Under the pieces are notes generated by a model. That model had not been told where the DNA came from and ran no database searches. It saw only the letters and a list, made by a program, of their open reading frames with translations. A stretch of 64,000 nt of DNA, taken from NCBI GenBank assembly GCA_030063045.1, contig JAQSEB010000177.1, positions 62,001 to 126,000 of the forward strand, read 5' to 3'. Position 1 is the stretch's first letter. Every line of letters begins with the position of its first letter. Position numbers and translations under genes: made by a program. Of the stretch, positions 11,126-26,100 are shown one piece after another. The DNA is from Pratylenchus scribneri (Eukaryota; Nematoda; Chromadorea; Rhabditida; Pratylenchidae).

Positions 11126-14100
11126 CTACATTGGCCGATAATTGGGTCGATGTTTGACCAAAAGTGCATTGCGAAGACGGGAGGCCACATGGCCCCATCT
11201 AAGTTGGTCGGCCAATTCCACCATTGCGGTGTGCAGGGAAATGGCCGAAAATGTGCCGTCATAGGTGTGATCATCGGCCAAATGTTTGAGTGCTCGCATT
11301 GCGGTGCCATAATGGGCATGGGCGACAGCGCGTTTTGCCACAATTGGCAGAACCTTGGAAATGGGGGAGTAACCATTAAAAATTTTTCTAAATTAATTTT
11401 TTCTTGGTTTATCTGGTCATCTTGGTAATAAAATGCTGATATTTGATCTTCATAGTAAATGTTGACATTTGATTGCCGCATAAATTGAAGAAAATAAAGG
11501 AAGATTTTCTTCTGTTGATTTTATTTGTCTCTTTTTTTATTTCCACATAGTATATATTTGCCATTTTGTTTTTATGAATCCATTTTTCTGCTTTTTCTTT
11601 CTATTTTTAGGATCTTAGCATTAACTTCAATAATTTACTTTAGGAAAATTCTTTTTGGATTAGAATCAAGTAATTTTTTTGTGTTAATTTGTTAACTGCG
11701 ACATCGAAAAGACATGGAAAATGCTCAAGAAGATTCTATTAAAATAAAAAAAAATATATTGCTAAATGTTAAAATTTTCTTTTATTTACCCAATTTTTCC
11801 TTTTTAAAAAATATATTTATATGTTGCCTTTCTTACCTTATCATTTTCGGCATCGGCCCATTTGAGCAATTGGGTGCAAACTTTGTCAACTTCCTCCAAT
11901 GTTACAATCCAATCCTTGAAATTAGTATATAGTAAATTAAAGAGAGAAATTTTTAAACAATCATCTCACCTGCTGTTTTACTTTTCCGTCCTCATTTTCA
12001 GAAGTTTTACCGGCTTTTCCCTCTTCCTGGCCATTTCCATTGGCATTCAATTCTTCCAATTTTTGTTGAAATTCTTCTTGCGTGACTTTTTCAATGACCT
12101 GTGAAATTTGGTTTATAAATTTTTTAAATATATTTATTTTTTATTTTAATTTTTGGCAAGGCAACCTTATAATCTAAAGATTTTTGGTTAAAAAAATTAA
12201 AATATGAATAAAAAAATTTAAATTTTTTAATTTTATATACTTTTTGGTAGCTTATTTGGAAAATTGTTATTTTTAAGGTTTTTGGACATATGATGATGAT
12301 CAATCAAAATTTTCATCATTTCATTTTAAAGAAAATAGCGTAGACAAATCAATTAAAAGATAGAAATTATAAAATTTATTTAAAAATATTACTTTTTTAA
12401 ATTAAATTTTAACCTTTTTTTATTATAATTTTTGTAATGCTTTTCAAATTTTTGACCAACTTTATTTCATTTGATCTGACATTTTCTACTTTTTAAAATG
12501 ACAATATTTAAAATTTATATTGGACATCATATAGTAATATTGTATAAATTCTTAGAAAGGTGGTTCTCAATATATGAGTTGCCTCCAAACTATCGAATTT
12601 TATAATCCAAAAATGAAAAAAATTTAGTAAAAAAAAGTTATAAATTTTCATAAATTAAGAGCAGGGGCCAAAAAATTTATTTTCAATCTAATAAATAAAA
12701 TCACCTCCAAATCACTTTCCGATGGGTTCTTTGCCATATTGTCCTCCTCCTCTTTTGTCTTCGTTTCGGCCCCATCCTTTTCTTCCTCATTTGCTTCTTC
12801 CTCCTTTTCCACATTAGATTCCTCCTCATCCTCCTGAATAACTTCTTTCTCTTCCTCCTCTTCACCATTTCCATTTGCCTTTTTCTCATCTTTTGGCTTT
12901 TCTGCCGTTGCCTCCGGCTCATATTGAAGCCCTTGGCGGAATATTTTCGGCACTTCTTCGGTGCTCACTCGAAGATGGGCATCGCAAATTGCGTTTGCCC
13001 GAGCAATCAACGCTTCGATAATGGCCTCTTTGCGTTTGGTGAAATCCCTAGGGGCAAAGATTAGCATTAACCGAATTATATAAATTTATTGAATTAAATT
13101 CTTACAAAATTATTTAGGGTAAAATTAAAATTATAATGATTTTATAGGGAAAATAATTTATTAGATGGCGAATTTAAATTAAAATAAAATGTGTGTGTGT
13201 GTTTTGGTAGTTTTAAGTAATTTTATATGATATTTTAATAATATTTAGATTGTTTTAAGAGCCGATTCCTGATTTGCATTTTTTGAAGTCCTTTAGCAAA
13301 AATTGCGTTAAAAAAAAGAGAGGTAATGGATTTTTGGAGTAAAATTCGCATTTTTAATAGAACCAATTGAAATAAAATTTTGGAACCATCAAAATATTTT
13401 GGGAAATTGCAAAAATTTTCCCGGCGCAGTACTAATAAGCCTAAATATATTTAATTTTCTGAATTGTGAATTCCCAAAAATTGTTGAATCCGGCATAATC
13501 TGCAATCAATGCAGGGTATTGGTACTAATTTTTAAAAAATTTCCTTATTCTCTTGTGTATATGGAATAGACATATTTCACGTTTTTTTGTGCCTGTGCAC
13601 TATGCTATTGAATACAAAAATTAAACAAAAAGAATTGCCCCCACGCGGGATTGAACCGCGGACCTTCAGTTTACAAGACTGGCGCTACTACCACTGAGCT
13701 ATAAGGGCATTTGGCTAATGGCCTTAAAATCACTTTATGTTGTCCTAATTGGTTTTAGAAAAAACGAGCGTTGGGATGCCGCTGCGCGGCATCCCAACGC
13801 TCGTTAAAACGTTTTGAAATAAAATTAATGGAAAGCTCTAATATCTCAATTGCAATAATATTTAAATGAAAAAATGAGAAAAAAATTCCCCTACCTCATA
13901 TTAGTTAGATAATAATGGAAAATTAGCTTAGTTAATATTTAATAACATCATAAAATCCACCAATGTCTCTAATTGATCATTTTTAGTTCTATTTATTCAT
14001 TACTCAAGTTTCCCTTCATTCAACCACAACATTCTCGAGATTTCCAACATTTTTATTCATTCTCTACCATTCCTTCCTTTTTGCCTTTCATCTCGACCAT

Positions 14101-17100
14101 TCCCGGCTTTTTGCCTTTCATTCTCGACCGTTCTCGGCTTTTTACCCTTCATTCTCGACCATTCCCGGCTTTTTACCCTTCATTCTCGACCATTTCCAGC
14201 TTTTTGCCTTTCATTCTCGACCATTCCCGGCTTTTTGCCTTTCATTCTCGACCGTTCTCGGCTTTTTACCCTTCATTCTCGACCATTTCCAGCTTTTTGC
14301 CTTTCATTCTCGACCATTCCCGGCTTTTTGCCTTTCATTCTCGACCGTTCTCGGCTTTTTACCCTTCATTCTCGTCCATTCCCGGCTTTTTGCCTTTCAT
14401 TCTCGACCGTTCTCGGCTTTTTACCCTTCATTCTCGACCATTTCCAGCTTTTTGCCTTTCATTCTCGACCATTCCCGGCTTTTTGCCTTTCATTCTCGAC
14501 CGTTCTCGGCTTTTTACCCTTCATTCTCGACCATTTCCAGCTTTTTGCCTTTCATTCTCGACCATTCCCGGCTTTTTGCCTTTCATTCTCGACCGTTCTC
14601 GGCTTTTTACCCTTCATTCTCGACCGTTCTCGGCTTTTTACCCTTCATTCTCGACCATTCCCGGCTTTTTGCCTTTCATTCTCGACGTTCTCGGCTTTTT
14701 ACCCTTCATTCTCGACCATTTCCAGCTTTTTGCCTTTCATTCTCGACCATTCCCGGCTTTTTGCCTTTCATTCTCGACCGTTCTCGGCTTTTTACCCTTC
14801 ATTCTCGACCATTTCCAGCTTTTTGCCTTTCATTCTCGACCATTCCCGGCTTTTTGCCTTTCATTCTCGACCGTTCTCGGCTTTTTACCTTTCATTCTCC
14901 ACCGTTCCCGGCTTTTTACCCTTCATTCTCCACCGTTCCCGGCTTTTTGCCTTTCATTCTCGACCATTCCCGGCTTTTTGCCTTTCATTCTCGACCGTTC
15001 TCGGCTTTTTACCCTTCATTCTCGACCATTCCCGGCTTTTTACCCTTCATTCTCGACCATTTCCAGCTTTTTGCCTTTCATTCTCGACCGTTCTCGGCTT
15101 TTTACCCTTCATTCTCGACCATTTCCAGCTTTTTGCCTTTCATTCTCGACCATTCCCGGCTTTTTGCCTTTCATTCTCGACCGTTCTCGGCTTTTTACCC
15201 TTCATTCTCGACCGTTCTCGGCTTTTTACCCTTCATTCTCGACCATTCCCGGCTTTTTGCCTTTCATTCTCGACCATTCCCGGCTTTTTGCCTTTCATTC
15301 TCGACCGTTCTCGGCTTTTTACCTTTCATTCTCCACCGTTCTCGGCTTTTTACCCTTCATTCTCGACCGTTCTCGGCTTTTTACCCTTCATTCTCGACCA
15401 TTTCCAGCTTTTTGCCTTTCATTCTCGACCATTCCCGGCTTTTTGCCTTTCATTCTCGACCGTTCTCGGCTTTTTACCTTTCATTCTCCACCGTTCCCGG
15501 CTTTTTACCCTTCATTCTCCACCGTTCCCGGCTTTTTGCCTTTCATTCTCGACCATTCCCGGCTTTTTGCCTTTCATTCTCGACCGTTCTCGGCTTTTTA
15601 CCCTTCATTCTCGACCATTCCCGGCTTTTTACCCTTCATTCTCGACCATTTCCAGCTTTTTGCCTTTCATTCTCGACCATTCCCGGCTTTTTGCCTTTCA
15701 TTCTCGACCGTTCTCGGCTTTTTACCCTTCATTCTCGACCATTTCCAGCTTTTTGCCTTTCATTCTCGACCATTCCCGGCTTTTTGCCTTTCATTCTCGA
15801 CCGTTCTCGGCTTTTTACCCTTCATTCTCGACCATTCCCGGCTTTTTGCCTTTCATTCTCGACCGTTCTCGGCTTTTTACCCTTCATTCTCGACCATTTC
15901 CAGCTTTTTGCCTTTCATTCTCGACCATTCCCGGCTTTTTGCCTTTCATTCTCGACCGTTCTCGGCTTTTTACCCTTCATTCTCGACCATTTCCAGCTTT
16001 TTGCCTTTCATTCTCGACCATTCCCGGCTTTTTGCCTTTCATTCTCGACCGTTCTCGGCTTTTTACCCTTCATTCTCGACCGTTCTCGGCTTTTTACCCT
16101 TCATTCTCGACCATTCCCGGCTTTTTGCCTTTCATTCTCGACGTTCTCGGCTTTTTACCCTTCATTCTCGACCATTTCCAGCTTTTTGCCTTTCATTCTC
16201 GACCATTCCCGGCTTTTTGCCTTTCATTCTCGACCGTTCTCGGCTTTTTACCCTTCATTCTCGACCATTTCCAGCTTTTTGCCTTTCATTCTCGACCATT
16301 CCCGGCTTTTTGCCTTTCATTCTCGACCGTTCTCGGCTTTTTACCTTTCATTCTCCACCGTTCCCGGCTTTTTACCCTTCATTCTCCACCGTTCCCGGCT
16401 TTTTGCCTTTCATTCTCGACCATTCCCGGCTTTTTGCCTTTCATTCTCGACCGTTCTCGGCTTTTTACCTTTCATTCTCCACCGTTCCCGGCTTTTTGCC
16501 TTTCATTCTCGACCGTTCTCGGTTTTTTACCCTTCATTCTCGACCGTTCTCGGCTTTTTACCCTTCATTCTCGACCATTCCCGGCTTTTTGCCTTTCATT
16601 CTCGACCGTTCTCGGCTTTTTACCTTTCATTCTCCACCGTTCCCGGCTTTTTACCCTTCATTCTCCACCGTTCCCGGCTTTTTGCCTTTCATTCTCGACC
16701 ATTCCCGGCTTTTTGCCTTTCATTCTCGACCGTTCTCGGCTTTTTACCTTTCATTCTCCACCGTTCCCGGCTTTTTGCCTTTCATTCTCGACCGTTCTCG
16801 GTTTTTTACCCTTCATTCTCGACTATTCCCAGCTTTTTACCCTTCATTCTCGACCATTCTCAGCTTTTTACCCTTCATTCTCGACTATTCCCAGCTTTTT
16901 ACCCTTCATTCTCGACCATTCTCAGCTTTTTACCCTTCATTCTCGACCGTTCTCGGCTTTTTACCCTTCATTCTCTATCATTCCCGATATTATAAACTTC
17001 ATTCTCGACCATTCTCAGCTTTTTACCCTTCATTCTCGACCATTCCCGGCTTTATAACCTTCCTTAACAATTTCCGGTTTTATACCCTACATTCTCGACT

Positions 17101-20100
17101 ATTCTCACTTTCAGTTCTCTTTAAATGGAACAATAGAATAAATTATTCACCCTGATAATAGTTAGATGTTATTGGAAAATTAGCTTACTTAATTCCTGAT
17201 CATAGTCAAGAGTTAATACCTTAACCTTTGCCTCTAATTCATCATTTCTATTTCTATTCATTCATTTTCAGCTTCCCGTTCATTCATCCCCAACATTCTC
17301 ATGAATTCCATGCATTTTTCTCTTTATTCTCGACAATTCCAGGCTTTTTATATTTCATTCTTGACTATTCCCGGCTTTTTACCATTCCTCGACCATTTCC
17401 AACTTTTTATAATTCATTCAGGAATATTCTCGGCTTTTAATACTTCATTCTCGATTATTACCGGTTTATCGTACTTCATTATACACCATTTCCAGCTTTT
17501 TATGCCATTCTTGACAATTCCCGGCATTTTATAATGCCATTCTTGACAATTCCCGGCATTTTATAATCTCGGCATCTCAATTATGGCCATACCATATTTT
17601 TCCTTCCTATTTTTGAGATTGATTTCCTTCTCATTCCTCATTTTCCTATTAATTATTGGCTTTTTGAACCAAATCCCAATAAATTTTACTAAATATAATC
17701 TTATTTAACTCATGAATGCATTTGCCTATCGAATCAAACTATTCTAACCTATTGCCAAATTTACTATTACATTATTCCAATGAATTAAATGTTTAATGGA
17801 GCGCCCGGTCGCCGCTGCGCGGCTCCCGGCCGCTCCAATTGGTTCAAGAATTATCATATTTAACTCATTTTGATATTTTCCTGCTGAAAATATCATCATA
17901 ATTTCATAGCATTTTACAATTATTCACAACCTATCGCATAAATTCATATGATTTTTTAATATTTCTCTACTACTATTCCATTAATAATTAAAAATTTTCT
18001 CATTTATTTTATCATTATAATTTTCAAAATGTTTATTTCTATAATAAAAATATTTTCTTTTCTTTTTTCTTTATACTTCTTGTCTATAAACTTATTTTTC
18101 TTTATTTCTTCAATCTTCGTAATTTTTTGGAAAGAATCTAATCTAAAAATAAAAAAAAACAAAACGCCAAAGTTAAAATATTCAAATGTTAATTTGTCTC
18201 GGAACTCTCCATTTAGTATATTTAGATTATTTTTATTTTGTTTTACATCCATATTATGGAAAATAAATCAGAATATATCATTATTTTTATCCAATTTATC
18301 TTTAATTCCCTTCAAAATAATACTCACTTTTCAATGAGAATGTCCGCCTCTGAATGTTGATTGTTGACGCCGAAAAATGTTTGCACCTCGGTGGGTTTGG
18401 CCACCTCCAAAATTTGATCAGTCAATTCCATAATTTCATCGTATTTTTGTCGACTCAATTCCTTCACTTTTCCATTCTTTGTAATTCGCTTCAATTGGGC
18501 CAACAGCAATGGCAAATGGTCGGAATATTTGGCCCGAAGTTGGCCGAATAAATCATTGCCGAATTTTTCATCCGTGATTTTGCTCAAAAATTGAACTTCT
18601 TGATCGCGCAACATTTCTAAATAATAAAAATATTTTAATTTATTTTCTGATATGATCAAAATTTAAAATTTCTTTAAATCCTTATAATTGTAAAAAGAAA
18701 TTTAAGCACCAAAAATTTTTCAAGCAAATACATATTAGCTTTAAATTTATCAAATTAATACCGATATATATCCCTCTGGATTTTGATGAAGTAGTTAGTG
18801 AATGAATTGGTGAATTTGTTTGGAAATTTCATAAAATCTACAACCAAAAAATAGCAAAATTGACCAAAATTGAGCAATTTTCATTTAATAGCCATAAATT
18901 TCTGGCCAATTATGCTATATGATCGATCATTTGATGTTAAATGTTTTTAGGAAAACTTAATCAAAAAGGTATTCAAGCTTTATAAATTGCTTGAAAATTA
19001 GAAGAGAATTTATTGGCAAATTTTCAAAAATTCTGTGCGCAAAATTTTTTATTAATAGCTAATAATTTTATTCCCTTTTATTTTAATTAAAGTCTTCTAA
19101 ATTTAGAGTTTACTTATCGGCTATCGGGGTCCAGATTTTTGCAAATAAAACCACTCTATGTTACCTCCAAAATTAGTCATAAGATTCTAACTCTAACTCT
19201 AATATAATTTTTAACGTTTTACAATCAATTAAGAAAATAAAATAAAAATCTGAAAAAAATAAAATGGTCGCTAAAAAATAAATAGAGCCTCAACCCTTAA
19301 GGCGATGCCACTAATTGTTAATTTATTATATACCTAGTATCAATTTTGTGACGATTTACAAACCCGTAAACTCCTGTTCCCCAATCGGCTTTCCCGTCTT
19401 CTTTTTTTCCACAATAACGGTGGAAAGTGCCTTTGCCTGCGCTGCCGATTTCCCTTTGGAAGTGAGACAATATCGAACTGGATATTGAATTTTTCGGCGC
19501 AATTTCTCATTGTCCAATTTGCCCAACGTTAAACTGCCCAACAAATAGTCGCCAGCAACGAATGATGTTCCTTTCAGCCTATAGTGAAAAAGAAATTTTT
19601 TGTTGAATATTTTAATAAATTTTATTATTATTGAATTGCATGAAATTCATGGTTTTTTTTTGTAAATTTTATAATCGAATGGCAATTACCATAAAAAATC
19701 TCTTTTAATTCAACACTCTCTTAATTTCCTATCTCTTCGGAAGATAGAAAAATATTCCCCAGTATATTAAGAGTATTTACGGTAAGCATGGCAAAAATGA
19801 GTATTTCTGAGAGCATATTTGGGTTCCATTTTTAAACTTTATTTTATCCTATCTAAATCCAGCTCTAATTCCTGTGCTTGCTAAGTTAACTTTTTATGGC
19901 CTAGTTTTATGGCTTTAAAGATAACGATATTTCGACTTATTTCTTAATTAATGTAATTTTGGATGTAAATTTCTATTTCTCTTATAAAAAGAATTTTTAA
20001 GTCATGAAAAAAATATTAAATAGTATTTTTTATTAGATTTTTTGAATTTTTAAATTTCTAAAATTTTTTGTAAAACGAAATAAAATTTAACCCAAAATCC

Positions 20101-23100
20101 GAACTTTAATTAATGGTAATGTTTAATAAAAAAAATTTATTTACAAAAATTTATAAATTTTTTTTCAAAAGAAAAAGTATTAAAAATAAAAACCCTTTAA
20201 AATCATTGATAAAAGTTATAAGAATTTAATTTTATAATTAAAAAATTTTTTGCCTAATTTTAGTGATTACTGATTACTTTTCTTCCGGAATAGGCGGAAA
20301 GTACACTTTGCATTGTTGTCCAGCCTTTAGGCCAAATGTCCCCGTCTTTCGGCCATCATTCAATGTGGCTGCCACACTCACATATGGCGCACCGTTGATT
20401 GATGTGGCCAATCGTTGTTTGAGCACCACACAAAGTTCCTTGAATCGTTCCAAGAATGAAATGGAGGTGTGGTTAAGTTGTACATGTAGCCGATAATTGT
20501 TCGCTTTTTCCAATTTGATGGTGTACTGTAAAAAATGACAAAATTTTGCTTCAGTCACTGGAAAATTGTGCTTTTTTGGGGAAATTCTCCTGTGACAAAA
20601 TTTTGCTTCGGTCACTGGAAAATTGTCCTTTTTTAGGGAAATTTTCCTGTGACAAAATTTTGCTATGGTCAGTGGAAATTTTGTTTTTTTATGGGATTTT
20701 CCACTGACAAAATTTTGCTTGGATCAGTGGAAAATTGTGCTTTTTTAGGGAAATTTTCCTGTGACAAAATTTTGCCTCGGTCAGTGGAAAATTTTGTAAG
20801 TAAACGGAAACACGAATTTTAAGTAATTAAAAACATATATCCAAATTAATGAAAAGGATTAAAAAATTTTTAATTTTCCCTATTTATTTTTAATGGAAAA
20901 AAATTACAAAATTATTGAACCGCCCCAATTTTATGCACTCCTTTGACTTACCCTCTCCGAGAATGAATTCGACGCGCCCAAATACTGTTTCGTCGATGTG
21001 AACAGTTGCATTGCGAATCCATCCAACGGACTGTCATAGAGAAATTCCGAAAGGCCGGGTATATCGAATTGGAATTCTGCTGCTTTGGACACATTGAAAG
21101 TGTAGGCAAGTTTAAGGGCGAAAATTTGTTGTCCATCGGGTAATGTGTCATGATTCAACGGTCCAATTTTGGCGGCTTCTGATGGACGCATTGGATGGCA
21201 AAATTGGCGCAATGAGATAGCGGGAGTGAGCTCCTCATAGCGAAGTGCATTCGAAATTTGTAACGAATGGTATTGTTCATTGGAGAGCTGAGAGGGTGGA
21301 ATGGTAAGGAAATTATAAATTTATTTGATTTTTTTTATAAATATTTTTTTCAGAAAAACTCTGTAGATTTATAATACCTCCAAAGTCATTGTATGTTTTC
21401 CAAAATTAATAATAAGATTTTAAGAATAAAAGAAATTTTTTCCATGTTTTATAAAAATATAAGGAAAAAATCTGCTGGTAAATGAAGATATAAACGCTTT
21501 TATTTAACAAATATTTATTCAGTTTTATACTATTAATATTTTCGACATAATATATCTAAGTCTAGGATCTAGAGGTTATAAGAATTTTGTGCACTGACAA
21601 ATATCTCATTAATCTTTCAAATTAAATAAAACTTTTATGCCATTTAATTTAATTCTTCCTTATGAAGCATTTTTGTATTAAATAATTGACCAAAATTATA
21701 ATTGACCATAAATTTATGGTCAAAACATGAAAACTGTCCGATTTTAGCCTATTTTGCTGCTTTTTGATCATTTTCAAATTAAATTCATTAATGAATAAAT
21801 TCTTCGTAAATCAAGACATTAAAATGGTGTACTAATTGTTAAATTTTATGCCAATATACAAAAATTAATTCGATATGTTTATATGTATTTTTCTTTTCAG
21901 TTTTCACATTAATAAAATAAATAAATAACCAATCATTAAAAAACTCACAAATGTGATTTCCTTCTGTGCCGGTTTTGAGCCAAAAAATGCCAAATTCAAA
22001 TGAACTTGTGCATCACCGGCGTTCGTCCATTGCTTGGCCAAACACACTTCCAACGTGAATCCTCCCTTCACTGGGAAATAGTCCATCTCATCGGCACCGC
22101 CCGGTTCCAGCATCATAAATTTGTAGTGTTCCGTGTGTTTTGTCTTCACACTTGGCACAATTTGCATACAATGAAGGACAAATTTGCCAACTGCCCCGGT
22201 GCGTTCCATCGATTTCAGTTCGCATTGGGCATAGGTGGCATCGGTGGGCACCCGAACAAAAAGTCGATGGGGAATTCCTGGTTTGAGACGAATGCTTTGC
22301 GAAAATTGGAAATTGTCGTTCGCCTCAATGTGTTGGGGAATAATGATGGTGATTGGAACACGGAACAATGGACCAAGCTGAGGATTAGCAGAATCAATGG
22401 CCAAAATCTGTGAACAATTGGGGAATTATTATTTTTTCATTTGTCGTAAGTAATAGGTGTCAATTTACTGTACTAATTTTAAGTGGTAATTTCTGCGTGA
22501 AAAAATGACATTATATGTAAATTTGCATATTTTCTTTTTCAGCTAGGGTAGGGCTACCAGTTTTTTAAATAAAGTAAATAGGCCAAGAAAATAAAAAAGA
22601 TTTTGGAGTTGTTAAAATTGATTTTAACTAGCGGCAATGACTAACATACATAGGAATATGTTAGAAAACACTTATATTTTTCAGTCAGAGATGGTAATTG
22701 GTAATTGGTAATTGTATTGTAACAATAAAAAGCCTCAAGGTAAAATTAGACGAGAAAAGAAAAATTTGAGCAAATCCAATGGCTGGCCCGAGTTTAAAAA
22801 AAAATATTTTCCGTTGGCAACTAATGCCACTATCATTAATGTTCTATCATATTATTTTATTTATTAAATATATTTTTAAATTAAATGTGATTTTTGGCTT
22901 CAAAATAATTAATTAATTTCCAAAAATATTTATTTCCTTAAAATGTCGATTTTTCGACGTGAAAAAATATTTTTTGTAAAAATAAGATCAAAAATTTTTA
23001 TCGCTTAAAGGAAAAGTTAGTTCACCTCCATGAAATGAGGCTGCCCCGGGGCCAGTCCATTCGTGTTCACCCGCACTTGGAATTCCTTCTTCTGATTCAT

Positions 23101-26100
23101 CATTTCAAATAATTTTGGATGCCGCAAATGTTGTTCAGCATTTGGGGAGGACACCAAATTTAAATGCTTTTCAAAGGCAACTTTATGGCCATGATCCGTT
23201 TGTTTGGCAAATTTTGGCTCCACCGAGACGAGGAAATCATGGAAATTTTGTTGTTCTGTTTCCGATGATCCATCATTTTGCCGCTGTTGTTTCGTTTCTC
23301 GGATGTAAATGCCACGTTTGTTTGGGCCAGCTGTGTAGCCAAGTGGGTCAGTCACATTCACCTTATCGTTAAAAATCATTTTCAAATTAAATCGATTTTC
23401 TTCTTCTTCGAATTTCCCTATTTTTTTTACTTATTTTTATTTATAAATTTCATTTGAATTTACTTAAATGTTAAAACACACCAAAACCCAATTGTATTTT
23501 GTTAATTCTATTTGTTATTTTAAAATTTTCATTAAAATATCACTGTTCATACTTTTTCTCTACCAATTTGCATGCTTTTCTCCACCAATTTGCATGTTTT
23601 TCTCTACCAATTTGCACATTGAGGTTTTGCTTTTTCTTTATAATAATTAGAATTTCTTATTGTTAATCTAGAGTTTTTTGATAAACAATAAAAAATTTTT
23701 TCGGTAAAAGTATGAAATTTCCCCAAATAAGGCCTATTTCAGCTCTAAACATACTTCAATGGCGTAGAGGGATGGAGGCAAATAGTCGGACGGCATCTGT
23801 TTCAGCATTTCAAATGCGGCATCTGCTTGGATTAGTCCATGGCCATAAGCCAATTTGCCATCCTTGCTGAAAAATAAGAATGGTAAGCATGGAATTTACC
23901 CAAATTTTCGAGAAGCGAAAATTTTTTGAACCCATAAGTTTTGACTAAATTTGGATTCTTTGTAAACTGTAAACCGACTAAAGCTAAGTCGTCTAATATC
24001 TAATTTAAAATTAATTTTAATTGTTGATGTATTGTTATGGCCAAGATTATGGTTTGAAAAAGTTTATTTTTTCGACAAATTTCGCATATGGATAAATTAA
24101 TATTTTCTTTATACCTTTTTTTTCGAGAAGACCATTTTCTTACCAATTTTTCAAGTTATTAATAAAATTTTCACAACATTCTGTTAAATTTTCTCTTGAG
24201 CTTTTTTGATATCAAAATGATTGATCCAAAATATTTTTGATAAAAATTGTGGTTATGCACAAAAAGGATAAACTAACCGATGTTGGCCTTTTTTGCCATT
24301 TTTTTGTATTTTTTAATCAAAATCCACTAATTCTTTCTCCATTTAGAAATGTTAAATTTTATAGATAAAACTTAAATCCATTTGAAAAATAATTTGATGT
24401 GCAAATTTTGCTTAACCGGTTTAGAATTGGAATATAATTTAAAATTCATTCACCAACCCCAAACAATTCTCCTCTCCAGTGGTAGGCATTTTTGCCGAAT
24501 TCTCCAAAGCCAATCGAATTCTGAGTGGAGTTTTCGCTGCCAATAATTTTTCGTCTCTTTTCACGGCACTCAGCGTGCAGGCCAACACACCAACGGCTGA
24601 AAAAATTTGATTTAATGGGATTAATTTTTATTGAATCTCAATTCAACTTTCAATTTTGATGAACTTATTATTTTCTGATGTAAAAATGGGAGAAAAATTG
24701 AATTAAAAAGGAATCAATTTAAGTGAGCCAAAAATAGTAAATTATAATAAATATTTTCAAATATATTTTTTTAAAGTGATATTTGCTAAACATGAATAAG
24801 AAGACTCAATTTCAATGCATTTTGGCCATCCTGCTGGTAGGAAATGTTGCCATTTCCTTGCCAAAAATTGGCATAAATTAGGCAAATTCATGCTTAACAT
24901 TCCAAATTATGTATAAGAAAATTCTGAATTTTATGCGCATTTTAAACTTAATAAATTGCCAAAAATTTGGTTTTTTGCAAAAAAAATATTTTTCTAATTA
25001 AAATTTGATAAATTTTACCATTTGGGCTGCTCATCGATGTTCCATTCATCAGTTCGGTTCCCTTCAATGAGTACAATGGAACGCCGGTGATTGCTCCGCC
25101 AGGTGCCGAAATGGAGACGCCCAAAGCGCCATCCGGTGTAGGGCCTCGACTTGACCAGGGATAACTGTAGAGAGACGGGTAGAGGGTTGTAATTAATTAG
25201 TAAAAAATTTAACCACCAGTAAAATTCCATGAAATACCAATTCCTTTCCTTATTAATTTTTGAATTTTTTAACATTAAAAATGTAAAAAGAAAAACATTT
25301 TGTGTGATATTTGATATGGCTTCATTTTAAATATTTTATTTTTTTAAAGTAATCTTCTTCTACCCAGCCCCTTTCGGCATTTTTCGAGCTAAATTGAAAT
25401 CAATTTGAAGGTTTAATTCTCAAAAAACGCGCAAAAATAAACCTATTTTTTTAGAATTTCTAGCTATGGGAATTATAATGGTCAGAAAAATAGATTTTTT
25501 AAATTTCTAGTGATTAAAATGGCAAATAAACAAAACATTAATAAAAAGGTCAGAATTATAATTCTTTAAAATATTCTTTGATAAAATCATTTTTGTTAAA
25601 TTTCTTCAAAAAATTAAATTTCGATTATTTAACATTTTTATAAATTTATTAGAAAATATAAATAAATTTTAGAGATGAAAATAAATTTTTGTGACTTTAC
25701 CAAAACTTTTTCTTATGATTTTAACTTAACATTTTATTTGCTCTCAACAAACAATAATTATTCCCTCTGATTACTTACATCATTCCGGGCACCTGTTCCA
25801 AAACATTGTACATAATTTCGCACATTTCCGGTGCCAAATATGCACCAATCCCAATGGAAACGCTTGCTGTGGCACCCGGCGACCCGGTTGTGCTCAATGC
25901 CGGCCCATTGTTGCCGGCGGAAGAGAGGAATGTGACACCGCGTTGTACCATTTTCTCCAAGGCTTCAATCACTCGGCTGAAAAAAAAATGGGATTGAAAT
26001 TAGTATTTTAGATTGAGATGATTGCCATTAATTTTTTTTGGGTAAAACTCAATAGTTAGAAAATCAGTAAAGTAGGTCACCCAAATAAAAATTTTGGAGT

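Noticed and set aside
13973..17155. A 1060-codon plus-strand open frame (and 940- and 847-codon frames) encoding a 31-residue repeat protein
   Set aside because: All three frames are open only because the 31-bp unit lacks stops. It has no unique domain, lies in an intron on the opposite strand, and the unit changes do not favour one frame.
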